Part shown: piece by piece, positions 23,445-35,243 of the stretch | How the letters are laid out: each line of letters begins with the position of its first letter | How positions within the stretch are numbered: position 1 is the first letter of the stretch | Assembly (NCBI GenBank): GCA_003415625.1 | Contig: PYIU01000004.1 | Location: 744,001 to 808,000, forward strand | Length of the DNA: 64,000 bases | Direction of reading: 5' to 3' | From: Aquanectria penicillioides | Lineage: Eukaryota > Ascomycota > Sordariomycetes > Hypocreales > Nectriaceae | Translations under genes and position numbers: made by a program | Notes under the pieces: generated by a model | Database searches by the model: none | Seen by the model: only the letters and a program-made list of their open reading frames with translations | What the model was told of the DNA's origin: nothing

Positions 23445-24157
23445 ATAAGGAGGCCGCAGTTGCTGTGTCCCGCTAACCAGACTTTTAAAATGAGCTGGCT
23501 GCTTATCATTCTAAGTCTCATTGCGGAATTTATAGCCATCAAATGCGTGGAGTTGCGCAGATACTGCAAATTGTTTCAAAGTTGTCAGGTGTTGTGATGT
23601 TGATTTGACCAAGATGAGTTACCCTGCACTTGAAGATGACCGCCGATTCTCGGAGCATAGTCGTATTGGGGTAAAGCAAATATCTTGCCTCCCTTCCATT
23701 CCAGTTTAAATCAATACCATATTACATCCAACCAGTTGCAAGTTGGCAAGAATAGATAGTGGAGTTTTTGAGCACCAGCACGAGCAGATCATGGCTTTAG
23801 GGTTTTTTTCGTATCGTACAATTGTATTAAAACATAACTTGGGTCGTCTTTTTTTCGTCTAGATCCCACCTCCAGCGGCTCATCGCGCCTCCGGATATCC
23901 CAAAAACGCCGTGCCATGCTGCAGTCGAGTGAAGATGTACATGTATACAGGGAGGAATCCCCCTCTCTCCGACACAGAAGCTCCAAACTCCTCTTCTCTC
24001 CCCAGCCCAGAACCCACAAAGACAGGTTCTAGCTTGCCGTGATGTCATGTGTTTTGATATGCCCTGTGCTCATATCCTACATTTGATTTTGCTCCCCCCG
24101 CCGGGTCTGTTGTCGACAAGGCTTGTCGATGACTATGGCGGGATTATATGCCATTTA
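23445..24157. other. Convergent intergenic region
   Basis: 713 bp between convergent genes. No supported gene. Confidence 0.5.
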
Positions 24158-24687
24158 CTAGTCCTTGTAGACCTTGGGCTTCCATCCTTCCTTGGTTTCG
24201 GCTTCCTGCTCGACCTTCTCTCGGAGCGGACCCAGCTCGCGCTCAAATCGCTCCTTGGCTCTCACGATCTTGCTCTGCAGGTAGAAGCTACCGCCCTTCT
24301 GGGGATTGTTGGCATCAAACAGTCGCTTGTAGCGCTCGAAAACCTCTTCGACATTGGCTTGGCCACCGGCAGGGGGCTTGACATTGAGAATCTTGCATGC
24401 CTCATCGAGCGTCATGCCTGAGGCGAATGAGGCGCCACCAGAGGTGTTTCCCAGCTTAGCTTGCGCACGCTGGTATTGCGAAGCGGCTTGGGCCTGCTTA
24501 TAGGCAGCCGTAAACGACCGGCCGAGGATTCGGGAGCCCGTGAGGAAGGCGGTGATGACGAATTTGTGCGCCTAGGCAAAGAGTTAGCATGCTCAACGAT
24601 TTGAGGATGAACGGTATTCGGAGAGTCTCGGGGGGGGGCAAAGGTGAAAGCCGAGATTGCGGCCTAGGCGGGAGGCGCATGTACCAT
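24158..24687 (-). CDS. pam16: TIM16/PAM16, mitochondrial import motor subunit
   Basis: Exons are 24687-24685 (the ATG alone) and 24571-24158 (minus); joined 417 nt, 138 aa. Pam16 is a J-like protein that holds and restrains Pam14 at the TIM23 channel, tuning mtHsp70. After Met the protein runs AHKFVITAFLTGSRILGRSF, YKQAQAASQYQRAQAK, then the J-like domain MTLDEACKILNV, VEEVFERYKRLFDANNPQKGGSFYLQSKIVRAKERFE. It lacks the HPD triad, as Pam16 should. The 113-nt intron begins directly after ATG (ATG|GTACATG) and ends CCTAG|GCGCAC, giving the MAH start normal for the family. Length is normal. Confidence 0.93.
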
Positions 24688-25350
24688 TGTGACAAAGAAA
24701 GAGGAGGAGAATAGACTAGATTCTCAAAGGAACGAGTCCGAGAGGACAGAATACTCAGAGTTTGGGCGGCGACGTGGATGCGTGCCTCGTTCGCGACGGC
24801 AGAAGAGAGACCTTTACAAACGGCTGCAGGCCCATCGATTTTTCCCAGCGAGGTTTGGCGAATGAATCCGAGGTCGGAATTTTGCGCTTCCGACAGGCCG
24901 ACTGCGGTTTAGCCGATAATCAGCCGCACACCTTGGACTTCACCGTGGCACCCACCATCTCCTCACCGAGAAAAAATGCCCCACCACGTTGGAATCGGGG
25001 ATCCTCTGCAACGGCACTGGTTGGGTGGCCATGGTAGGCGGTGATTGGACCTCGTCAGCTTGCCAGCTTGTATTACCTGAACAGGCGGGGAATTGTGTGA
25101 CTGTACTCAGCCATCGCGGTGCAAGTAAATCGCCAGTGGAAGCCTTGAAGGGCAGCCAGAGTTACATATCTTAGACCGTCCTGCCTACTTGGTCCTGGAG
25201 AACCAGTGGCGTCTAGGACTGCGCATCGGTCCAGCCCTGACAAATAATCCTCATCAAAAGCACTCCAGACTGAAGGTTAAGATAGAGGTCCTAAACAAAC
25301 CTCCAAGGTCTCAATTTCTTGCAGAAAACTACAGTTTGGCATCCAGAAGC
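24688..25350. promoter_or_regulatory. Divergent promoter region (PAM16 / SmgGDS-like)
   Basis: 663 bp between two divergent starts. No specific element identified. Confidence 0.5.
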
Positions 25351-27616
25351 ATGGTAATGAGTCCAGAGGATATCGCTGCTCTCATTCAGCGTGAGGGCAG
25401 CGGGCTATCACCAGATGCTTACGACGAGACTCCCCAACCCGAGGGAGCTCAACAACGAAGGACGGAGCTGTTAGCCGGTGTGCTAGAGACTTGCCGACAG
25501 GCTCTACAACAAAGCTCAGGTCAACTAGAAGTCATAGCAAAGACGCTAGGTGATGGGAGCCGAGATGGTATGTGGTAAAGAGTTATTCCCTCCATGCAAT
25601 CTGATTTCTTCGCCCACTCATGGTTTGCGACCGTTGAATGCATAAAATGTTTTGTCAATGCAGCAAAACGTAAGCTAACGTTGAAAATAGTTGCATGGAG
25701 ACTGCCTTATGGTGAATCGCGTATTCTTACATTTTTCCTCGACAGCCTCAGCGCCGAGGGTGTGAACCAGGGCGCCAAGGTTCATGCTCTCCGCATCATT
25801 GGCAACTCATGTGCGGACACGGATGAAAACCGCGCTCGTGTAGTCGAGGGAAACTATATTCCTTCCATCATGCAACATCTTCAGAATGAGGGACTAATTC
25901 CTTATGTCATCCCCGTGTTGTACAACATCCTAGTTGACTATGGTAAGTCTTCAGCTCATCAAGTCACTTGTCGATGGGTTTGGTTCCTCATTACTAACTG
26001 GAACAGAACCTGCGCAGAAACTGGCCTCAGAGTCTCTTCTGAACAACCAGCTCGTTGCTCTCCTCTCTTCTCCAAGCCTTCCAAACTTTGCCCCTCTCCT
26101 CACCTACTTCTGCAAGATTCTCTCTCTGCTCATCACACAGGATGGCGAAGCTGCCGTGGCCAACCCGCGCACCATTGAGGTTCTCCTGACACTTGCAACA
26201 AGCCCACCAGCAAAAAATGACATAGATGACTTTATCTCGCTCGTTTCTACTGCTTTAAGCTACCTTGCCAATGAAGGCTTCCAGGCTAGTTTTGTTGCTG
26301 GCCAGCAGATAGACGTCTTCATGACATCCTTCTACCATGCATACACACATTTTGATCCTGAGGAAGAGGATCCTGAATCCATGGCACAGCTAAAAAAGCT
26401 CAATACCGCATTGCTTACTACCCTCGCTGATCTGTCGGGCAACGACTCGTTTCCTACATATTACCCTCTTGATAGCTCGGTACCACAGTCCCTCCTGGCC
26501 TGGCTCCAGGGAGCGAACCCTCACCTACAGTCTGCCGCCTGCCTTGCCCTCGGGAACCTTTCTCGGTCCGATGAGACCTCCTTGGCACTCGTTCAGACTT
26601 ACCAAGCTCACCAGCCCCTCATCGGCCTTCTCTCCAACCCGTCCGTCACCGATGCTCAGCAACTGCATTCTGCACTATCGTTCCTCAAGAACCTCGCTAT
26701 CCCTCCTCTTAACAAGGCGCTTCTCGGGGGTCTCCTAGAGGCTACTCGAGTGCCTCGAATCTTGACGATCGATACTCTCCCGCAGGTTCAGTTTGCGGCT
26801 GTGAGTTTGGTTCGCCTGCTCCTCGTCAACTGTGCTCCAAACGTTCACCAAATCTGTGCGCCTAGAACAGCCGACTCAGGCTCCCCAGAGCAGGTTAACG
26901 AGCACACAAGCGTACACGATATTATCTCTCTGTTTGGCCGGTCAGATGCCGAGCCCACAAAGCTCGAGGCAGCACGCTGCGTTGCGGCGCTTTGCCGAGT
27001 GTTGCACACAACCCCCGTGTTTCCAGTGCTTCCTGAATGGGATCCCTCTCAGGACGCTTATGTCTTGGAGCCAAAGGAAGCATTGCCGCCCACCACTGAG
27101 GACAGTTCTGAGGAGGGGAAGGAGAGTCGTGTTCGAGGTCTCTTCTACAACAAACACGACCTGTCCAAAACTCTGGCATTCCTCATTACGCAGCAAAAGT
27201 GGCCCATTCTCCGATCAGAGGCTTGGTTCGTGTTTGCTCTCATGTCACGCTCCAAGGATGGTGCTGCAGTCGCGGCCGCCTCCTTGTCCATTCCAGAGGC
27301 AGCCAATGCCCTCGTTCATGCCATCACTGGCAAAGAAGCTATTCCCAACAGCGCCGAGGAGACAAAGCAGATCGAAGCTGCTGCATCAGTCATTGGGTCT
27401 GACACTGCCGCAATTACGGATGGTCTAGGCCTGCAACCTCAACAAGTTGATCCGAAGCAACAGGCCAACATGGCAAGGGTGGATCGAGAAAACTGCCTGG
27501 TGTTGTGCACCGAGATTGTCAAGAACTCGAGCGGCATCATAACTCCAGTTCAGCTTAACCTGTTGAAGGATTTAATCAGGCAGGGCACTGAGTTGATTGG
27601 ACAAGGTTTGCCATAG
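25351..27616 (+). CDS. SmgGDS-like armadillo-repeat protein (GTPase GDP-dissociation stimulator)
   Basis: Exons are 25351-25567, 25691-25942 and 26007-27616; joined 2079 nt, 692 aa; introns are GT-AG. The protein is nearly all helical, with armadillo-type repeats such as HALRIIGNSCADTDENRARVV, LQSAACLALGNLSRSDE and QFAAVSLVRLLLVN. The GNxCxxxxxNR and LGNLARSD style repeats are those of RAP1GDS1/SmgGDS, which bind small GTPases with a C-terminal prenyl tail and promote nucleotide release. It is likely cytosolic. The first Met is at 25351 (MVMSPEDIAALIQ), and a second ATG is at 25357; either is possible. The frame is also open upstream, but that region reads as leader. Confidence 0.78.
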
Positions 27617-27971
27617 AGTGGTAGACATAGCGTCTCAGTTTATATGTGGGAGATGTAGCAAACCTAGAATTGTAGCCTGGAATGAGGAAAAGCAAACTGA
27701 TAGACAGGGAACATCAATAAACCATATGTCGCACATCACACTGATGATATCAGGGCACAGCAGGGATATTGAGTTATCCACAGAATGACTCCATTGACCG
27801 ATGAATTACAGAACAAAGCCAGTGATCATGCAATAAATTCTTTTAGCTGGACCTAGAGTATCTCTCCCTCCAAACCCGGCCAAGCATTTCATCAGAGCCT
27901 CGAACCGACGTTGCCCCTCCCTTAGAGACGCAAAGAGCAAACCCTCAAACACCAGTTCCCTTTTTGCAAGT
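27617..27971. other. Convergent 3' region
   Basis: 355 bp between convergent genes. No gene seen. Confidence 0.5.
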
Positions 27972-28921
27972 TTATTTCTTGGAAGCCTCAGCCTCAGCCG
28001 CATCCCGCGCACGCTTCTCCCGAGCACCCTGGTACCGGGCGTTGGCACGGGCAACACGGAGAGTTCGGTAAGCACCAGCCTCAGTAGCGGCGGGCATCTC
28101 GCTCTTCTTGATCTCCTTGACAGCGAGGTCGTTGGCGGCGATAGGGAAAGCAGAAGAGAGAAGGGAAGCCTTCTCGATCTTGGAGACGTCGGTCTTAGTG
28201 TCACCCTTCTTGGGGGCGTTGGATCGGCGGGGGAGGAGGATCAAGCGCTCCTGGTAGGCCTTGAGGCGGGCGACGTTGGCAGCCAGGGACTCCTCGCTGA
28301 GGTTCTGACGGCGGGAGTCGACGGAGATACCGATAGTGGGAGCAAAAGCCTTGGGGATACCAGCGGCCTGTGGGACTTGTTAGACAAAAAAATCCCCATT
28401 ATTGTCGTGGGTGGCGCCCTCGGATTTTCAAACCGGGGGCTATAGGGCTCGTATCGTACCTTGAGCTCAGCCAGAGTGAAACCACGTCCGGCACGGACTC
28501 GGCGGTTGTAGCGGATGGTAGGGCATCGCACAACAGGTCGGAGCTTGTCGACGGGGCGAGGAGCCACAGCAGCAGCCTTGGCCTGGCGGGCAGTGCGGCG
28601 GGCCAACTTCTTACCGGGCTATAACCACAGTCAATATCCTGAATTTTAAAGACAACGAGCCAGCGCAGCGGCGCCAGATCGTTTCCAAAAATTTAAATCG
28701 TACCTGGTCGAAGTGGGTGCGAACCCGGCGCTGCCAATCCTTGCGGAAATCTATGGGAAGGGTCAGTCGCTGTTTGTGAATCCGTCGTCGCTTGTCGATG
28801 GGTAATGCTCACGGTTGTTGATAAGCTTCTGGTTGTGCTTGATCGCCTGGAGGGAGAAAAGGTCAGCGAATACTGTCTAGGTGATCGCGATGCATTGCAT
28901 TGGGCGTGGAATCCATACCAT
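27972..28921 (-). CDS. rpl13: 60S ribosomal protein eL13
   Basis: Five exons: 28921-28919 (ATG only), 28846-28813, 28750-28704, 28618-28460 and 28367-27972 (minus); joined 639 nt, 212 aa. eL13 is a large-subunit protein of the cytosolic ribosome. The read is M then [91 protein letters not shown] and [15 protein letters not shown], all hallmark stretches. All four introns are GT-AG and keep the frame. Many introns and an intron straight after ATG are common in fungal ribosomal protein genes. No intron holds an obvious C/D or H/ACA snoRNA. Confidence 0.96.
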
Positions 28922-30727
28922 TGTGACTGCTTGCGATCAAACGTGCTCCGGTTGTCGATGGTCGGGTCGGGTCGTGAGACGTTGAAATTTCGGAGGGTTG
29001 AGGCTTGTCAAATTCCTGGAAGGGTTTTCGAGCCCTACACTTGGTACGTACTTGGTGGGGTTTTTCCCGTGGGCACTAGGATTTGGTGCGCCTCACGTGA
29101 TTTCGCTTCGCCTGCTCGGTTTGTGTGCGAGCATTGACGCCTTAGAGCCTTACTCGGGGCCTGGCGCCAGGGACTCTCTGGAAATGTCAAAAATGTGGAA
29201 GGGGCTCCACTCCGGACTTTGAAGACTCTGTGGTTGATGGCAGACGCCCGAATCCGCAAGACCTTATCAATATGGTCCCCCATCATGACTGCAGGATCCG
29301 AAAGGCAGGAGGCATAACGCAGAAGCCGGTGGTTACTGAGAGCACTACAAAGAAGGCTTAGACAGCTCAGTTTCTCAAAACCATCCCCCATGTCCTAAAA
29401 TGTAACCTTTGTGCATTCGATCAGAACAGTTTGGTCTTCCTAATTTGCATTATTGGAACGGTCGAGCAACATGGTTGCACAAGCAGTGCACAATCAGGCC
29501 TTTCAAGGTGAGAGTGCTCGACAGGCACAACTTCACAAACCGGGGAAGCAGCCAATGGGGTGCAAGTGTGGGGACTTGCCTGTCCAATCTCCTTTTTCCG
29601 TTTTTGGCCTTACAGCCTGAGTGAGGCAGCTGTCTCACAGCCGTCTATAAATTTCCACCTCTCCTCCCAGCTTTTGCAATTCTTTTCTTCCTTTCTTCTT
29701 CATACTTACCTTGGGAGGAGCACCCTCGCTCATCAATGAGGGGGTTCAGCGTGGAAGGCCTGCATTGCACTTCGCGGTGTCGCTCTGCGCTCCATTGCCC
29801 TTCGGGGCCATGGGTCCCGCAATTTTTGATCTAACACTTGTTTTCATTGTGAATGTCGCTTTACGTGACGACACGAAGAAGATTAAGTTTCTGTGTTTGT
29901 GAGTCATTTGCGAGAGCATGCTGGTGTTGTCATGCGGAAAGTGTCACTTGAGTAGAGCAGCCTAGTAGATTCTTGGACAGACCCTCAGATCCGGACGTGC
30001 CACCTAAGAAACGCGATATCCAAACTAAACAGACTTCTTCTCCCAACCAGCAGCATCAAAGTATGAAGTCGGAATCCCAATTGAGCAGACACTGTTTCGC
30101 GAAGGAGAAGATGTATCTATACTACTGCCTCGGAAACTTTTCCCAACCAAACAATTATATGCTTCCATGGTAGCGGTCTTGAATCTGAGAGGTTCTCGCT
30201 GACCTCCCACGCATGAACCGGCCATCTCACAGTAGTCTCCGAGAGCACCCGCTATAATGTGATGCTACTACGCCAGTTGCCGGTCAATGCAAGCAAAAAC
30301 AACTTGCAATTCTCTAGCTTAAACATAAACCACAATACGATTGTTATCTTCTCATGAAGAATCAATCCATTGCCTCTCAAGAAAACTCATTCCCTCATAA
30401 TTGATTTAATTGAGAACCTTCATCCGATTCCCAACTCAGTGGTTGATGGTTTCCAGAGACATTCCACTCCAAGAGCAAGCTCCTCTCACCCGAAGCTACT
30501 CCGCGCCAATCACAGGCCCGCAATTCGGCCCTCCAACGCCTGTTCGCCCGGGAAAAATCTCATGACACCACTTCCTCGCATCCCGAACTCCCTCGCACCG
30601 AAACCTGCGATCCGCCTTCTCTCCAACTCGCCCGCGGAGCGCAACTCGCTCAATTCACTCTCATCCCCATCGGACGACACGCCAGAGACGAGCATACAGC
30701 TGCTAACAACCGCAAAAACCGTCCGCC
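28922..30727. promoter_or_regulatory. Divergent intergenic region (eL13 / COX14-domain gene)
   Basis: 1.8 kb. It contains the promoters of both flanking genes. A weak minus-strand spliced ORF (29733-29710 joined to 29644-29450, 72 codons) can be drawn but has no recognisable homology; see findings. Confidence 0.45.
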
Positions 30728-31729
30728 ATGGCGTCCAGAATGGGGCCCCGCAGCGTCAAGGACGCAACCCGCTTCACGTCCACCATCCCCCACGCAACCT
30801 CAAAGTCGGCCGGCGGGTCCGCTGCATCTGCTGCTGCCCCCAAGGCTCCGCGAATCCCCGGGGAGTCGCCCGAGCAGCGTGTCCGGCGACTACGACAGGC
30901 GCATCTGGCCGCCCAGAAGGTCCAGATCAGCAAGGCAGACAAGATCATCGATGCCTCACGGCGATTCTTCGATGTCGCACACCGATGGACCGTGGGAGGT
31001 ATTGTGGTGTTCACGGGTACGTTTCAGCTCTCGAGGAATTGGCACGTCATGTTGCCGAATGTGCCGTGCTAGGGAATCGGCCCGTACGGGATTCGTGGTT
31101 CTAACTTTGATTCTGCAGCCGTTGCCGGTGTTGTCAGCATCTACTCTGTATGGGACATGCTGCGATACAACCGCGCACGCCGCGCCGAATGGGTCGAGGC
31201 CCAGAAGCAGCTCGAGGCTGACGAGCTCGCCAGCGCTCGTCTGGCATACCTCAAGGGCGAGGCCACCGAGGAGCAGATCCAGCTCGTCGAAGAGGCCAAC
31301 CGTGAAGCAGAGGCCCAGGGCACCAAGCTGCCGCCTCTCCTCGGCGCTCCCACAACCCGCACTCACTTCGAGGAGCGCGTCAAGCCCGCATTCGAGGGCA
31401 ACAACAACTCCGAGGCAGCCACCCCAGAAGCCACCAAGAAGACTGGCAAGGGCATTATGGGCGTCTTCTCCGGCATGTTGGGCCGCGAGGAGCAGGGCGA
31501 GGATGTGGGCTCATCCCAGGAGCGCCTGGGCTACGAGAGCCTGTGCGAAGAGGACGACTCGGCCGGTCTGCGGGAAAGCGACCTGGTCCGCTCGATCGAG
31601 AACAAGGCCCGCGGTGCCTGGAAGAAGGAGAAGGAGAACCAACAGAGGGGGGGCAGCCTGGACCAGCTGGGCCTGGAGCCGGCAGGCGGTCCTGCGCCGG
31701 CCAAGAAGTCGTGGTGGAGGTTCTGGTAA
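30728..31729 (+). CDS. Cytochrome c oxidase assembly protein, COX14-domain
   Basis: Exons are 30728-31016 and 31119-31729; joined 900 nt, 299 aa. COX14-family proteins are inner-membrane factors that hold newly made Cox1 with Mss51. Here a basic, Ser/Thr/Ala-rich N-terminus without early acids (MASRMGPRSVKDATRFTST) could target mitochondria. Next come ADKIIDASRRFFDVAHRWTV, a single span GGIVVFTAVAGVVSIYSVW, then DMLRYNRARRAEWVEAQKQ and a charged coiled stretch. The 'cytochrome oxidase c assembly' domain of filamentous fungi has this layout. The protein is far longer than yeast Cox14 (70 aa), with a polar C-terminal tail ending KKSWWRFW. The family name is from memory of motif layout, so only moderately sure. 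Confidence 0.7.
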
Positions 31730-32750
31730 ATGTGCACGATGTGATACGGAGACGATGGCAAAAGACGAAGATGACACCGGACGACGGAGGCAAGATGTAC
31801 GTGTTCCGGGCAAAAAGAGTGTATCATACTGTGTAGATTGGCAGTGCATTAGACGGCGTCGGGGTACCATCTTGTATGTATCACCAAGGGAAAAACCAAG
31901 CCCTACTTTACCTTATTTATTAAAAATACCAAGCGATTGAAAGCACTTGTCATAATTCGTCCCCCCCCGGATACTGCTTGTCACTCTAGGTGTCATTATC
32001 CTTTCAGTATGGTCCTTTCAGTATGACTTCGAAGACTCTTATTCCAAGATTTCAAGCTCGCATTTCACAAATAGACCTTGGAAAAGACACGAGTTGACTC
32101 AATTCGGTTGACAATGTTGCTCGTCAGACCTATAAATTTCCACCATCTATGCTTATGTAGACGACCCTCCAGATCGTTCTACTGGATCCTAATCATCCGT
32201 CCGCTTCCCCACCATTGACCGTGTTGTTGTAACAAAAAATGTACCCGATATTAGCAAACGCTGTCTGCAGAAAACCGCTTGCTCCTGATATATAACGCCC
32301 CCTGTAACAAAGGAAATGTGTGTTTGTGTGTGTGAAAAGCATTGTCCGTAATCCATTCTCAAGTCAAAACCGCAAGCCGTCCATTCCATGAACATAGTCC
32401 CAGTCCGGTGTACTCCTGATGATTCTCCAGCGTGGTCTATCCGGACCACGAATGTCTCTATCAACTCCCCTTCTGTCGAGTTGCCATGCCCACAGATTCT
32501 CAGCGGGTCTGGTAGCCTTGAGCTTGGGAGGTTCCAACATCGGAGAATTTGTTTTAAATAAATAATTCCAATCGATATCAGAATCCCCGATCCTCTCTTC
32601 AACTGTTTCTGATCTGCGGGTGTCAAAGATAGGATCCGTGTGTGTGAGGCGTCTCATCCTGCCCCTGGGCTTCAGCCAGTCCAGAGGCCTCACTCCACTA
32701 TCCTACAGCGTCGCATTGACGTGGGGGTCCGCAATCATCGTCCCAGTCCC
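31730..32750. other. Convergent intergenic region
   Basis: 1.0 kb between convergent genes. Minus-strand frames at 32189-32693 lack an ATG at their apparent start and show no family. No gene called. Confidence 0.5.
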
Positions 32751-33799
32751 CTAGGTGATGATGATATGATTAAAATGCCCAGGGACCTTGAGTCTGCATT
32801 TCTCGCAATCGGCTCGGTACCCAATACTGAAGCTCTTCTTCATGCCGGGTTGCCATGTCCAGTTGTTGATAGTATGGCGGTTGCGGGCGTGGCTTCTTCG
32901 GTTGGGGGACGGTGTCGTAGGGTCCTCCTCACCATCGGTGGGCTGTGGGGAAGTCTGGGACTCGACATCCATCATGGCGTTGGGGTGCTCCATTGCATGC
33001 GGAGGCGAGGGTTGGGGTGCAATGTATTCCATGTCAGCGGCATGGTGATGCGGAATGCCTGCATCGACATTCATGTCGGGGGAAGTGATGAGCGGGCTCA
33101 GCATGGAATCGTCGCCTTCGGAAATGGGAGATGGCAAGCGGCGATTGTTTTGGACAGCCTGCCAGGCGCTGGCAGAATCCATGGTGCGAGGAACGCATTG
33201 GTCCTCAAAGCCGGTCTGGTGGTGGCCAAGGTTGACAATGCCGTTGAGAGTCTTCACAGCCGGTCCCGGGCCGGCCCATTCGCACTGCTGGCCTCTAACC
33301 TGAGCCGCAAAGCTGGGCTGAATCGGTGTAGGCATGCGGCCATTGGCATCTTCAGACTGGAGGTGGGCAAGGTTGGGGCGTTGCAGTTGAGGCTGCTGCG
33401 GTTGGGAGGAAGCGGTGTCCATCATGTCCATCTCGGCATCGGGCTGAGGTTGTTGGTTCAATTCCATGTTTGTTGAGGGCCATGGCCACAAGTTGGATTG
33501 GGGCACCTGGTCATCCGAGTCGGAGCTCTGGGGGGTCATGGACGATGAAGGGAGCCATTGCTGAGAGACCCTGGGGGAAGTCCGGAGGGGCAAGCACTGG
33601 ACTCGTTTCTAAAGCACGATTAGCTATCGGGGTCGGAGAGATCTGGGGAAGACAGAGCGATCGGCGTGGTGGAACTTACGTTTCTATGCTCGCCGAAGCT
33701 CAAGGAGCTGTTGCCGTTGGCGAGGTCCTCCTCTTCCTCCCTCGCTCGTTTGCGCTGGGCGTCGGTCATGGGCTCTGAGTGTTGCGAAGCGGCAAACAT
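32751..33799 (-). CDS. Conserved fungal Gln/Pro/Met-rich protein, function unknown
   Basis: Exons are 33799-33680 and 33608-32751 (minus); joined 978 nt, 325 aa. The intron is GTAAGT..TTTAG. It starts MFAASQHSEPMTDAQRKRAR and an acidic EEEED, then KRVQCLPLRTSPRVSQQW. The middle is disordered, rich in Gln, Pro, Met, Ser and His. The end is compact: NWTWQPGMKKSFSIGYRADC, then EKC..LKVPGHFNHII, with a CxxC pair that might bind metal. The pattern suggests a nuclear or regulatory protein, but I do not recognise a named domain. Confidence 0.72.
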
Positions 33800-35182
33800 T
33801 GTGCGGGCGGGTGGGAAAGCCCGGTTGCCCTCCTGTGAAGAATGATTGCAAAGAGGAAAAGGCGATGGCTCGGCGCCGGAAGGCGGGAGGAGTTGGCGTG
33901 GGAGTTTATCGTGGTCCGGGTGTTAATGCGGGTGGAGCAGCGATGGAGGGATGCCTCGTCCGCTCCGATGTCTCCGCGGGTGGTTGGAGTGGGGAAGATG
34001 CGCAGGATTGGTGGTGGCGAGCCTGCAAGATGGGTGTCGGCGACTTTTGGGAGGCCGGGGGATTAAAAATTGCAGATGACAGTATCGAGGTGTGTATGTG
34101 AATGAATGAAGTACTTTGTATGAAAGAAGTGCGACAGCTGATCTGACCAAGCTGGAAGGGCGAGAGGAAAGCGGAGATCTAGGCAGGTGGCCGCCGTGGT
34201 CGGCCTGACGGTACGAGGACCGAGTCTCAGTGCTACCCTCGTGAGGCGTAAAGCGTGAGGCGCAAAAGCTCCTGGCCTCCTAGGCTCCCAGTTTCCTGGT
34301 CTAGTGCGAAAGGGCGATACGCGACAGCGCCGTGATAGTGGGCCGTCAGCAGCGCGGAGCTGCGTGGAGCTGCGCGGAGAGAAGGGTGTGGGAAGGTTGG
34401 ACGGCTAGATGGCTGGGTGCAGCACTTGCAGGCTGGTGCAAGGTACGCTGTAATGCCGTTATGCACGCTTGTAGACGAGACGAATAAAGAGCGATGGTTT
34501 CGTTTTTTTTGGGTCCTCCCTTCTCTCGTGTGTGGCTTTTTGGAAGAGCCCAGCTTTCGTGCAGCGGAAGAGAGGGTGTCAGAAGAAAAAGAGACGAAGG
34601 GATCCGGGCAAGAAGACAGGTGAAGGCACAAGAAGCCGGTGTAATTAAAACGTGGTTGTTCAAAGAAGGGTAGACGAAAGCAAGAAACCCAAACCGAGTA
34701 CTTGATTGCCGGATTCAGACAGTGTTTGTTGGAAAAAGAACTGGTTGGGATTAAAAGCGCAGTTACACAAAGCAGTTCAGAGGGAACCGATAGAAGAAGT
34801 CGTAGGTAGAGAGAGCGCGTGTGGTAATAAACTGATGATGATGCGGCTTTGCACTGCCCGCGAAGCACAGCCTGAGGAAGATGCAGCAAGGTGGAACGGG
34901 AAAAAAAACCAAAATAAAATAAGGAATGCAAAAAGAACAATATTAAAATAGCAGTATAGTGTGATAACAATGAGAACCAGTTGGTCAAAAGAGAGAGAGA
35001 GAGGATGAGAGTATCACAATTAGAAGTGTTTCCCTGGCAGAAATGAAATCAGTGGGAAAAGGGGGAGTAACGTTGTTAATAGTGGTCGTGGCAGTGGTGG
35101 AGGTCGCAGTGGAAGACGAAGCCCGACCCGAGAATTGAGGGGAACGAACTGTCATGGTGGGCCGCCACACCAACAACCATGT

Positions 35183-35243
35183 ACGCCATTGACACACGCA
35201 CACACACATACACACGCACGCCGACGCATACACAAACACACAC
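35183..35243. repeat. CA-rich microsatellite
   Basis: Imperfect CACACA tract interrupted by G and T. Confidence 0.8.

Noticed and set aside
28621..28703. snoRNA in an eL13 intron
   Set aside because: Checked for C/D and H/ACA boxes; none convincing.
32189..32693. Minus-strand frames of 109-145 codons
   Set aside because: The longer apparent start is not ATG; the region fits the 3' part of the upstream minus-strand gene.
34233..34988. 251-codon open frame on the minus strand
   Set aside because: Low-complexity Ser/Leu/Phe/His translation from a purine-rich stretch, no splice context and no family resemblance.
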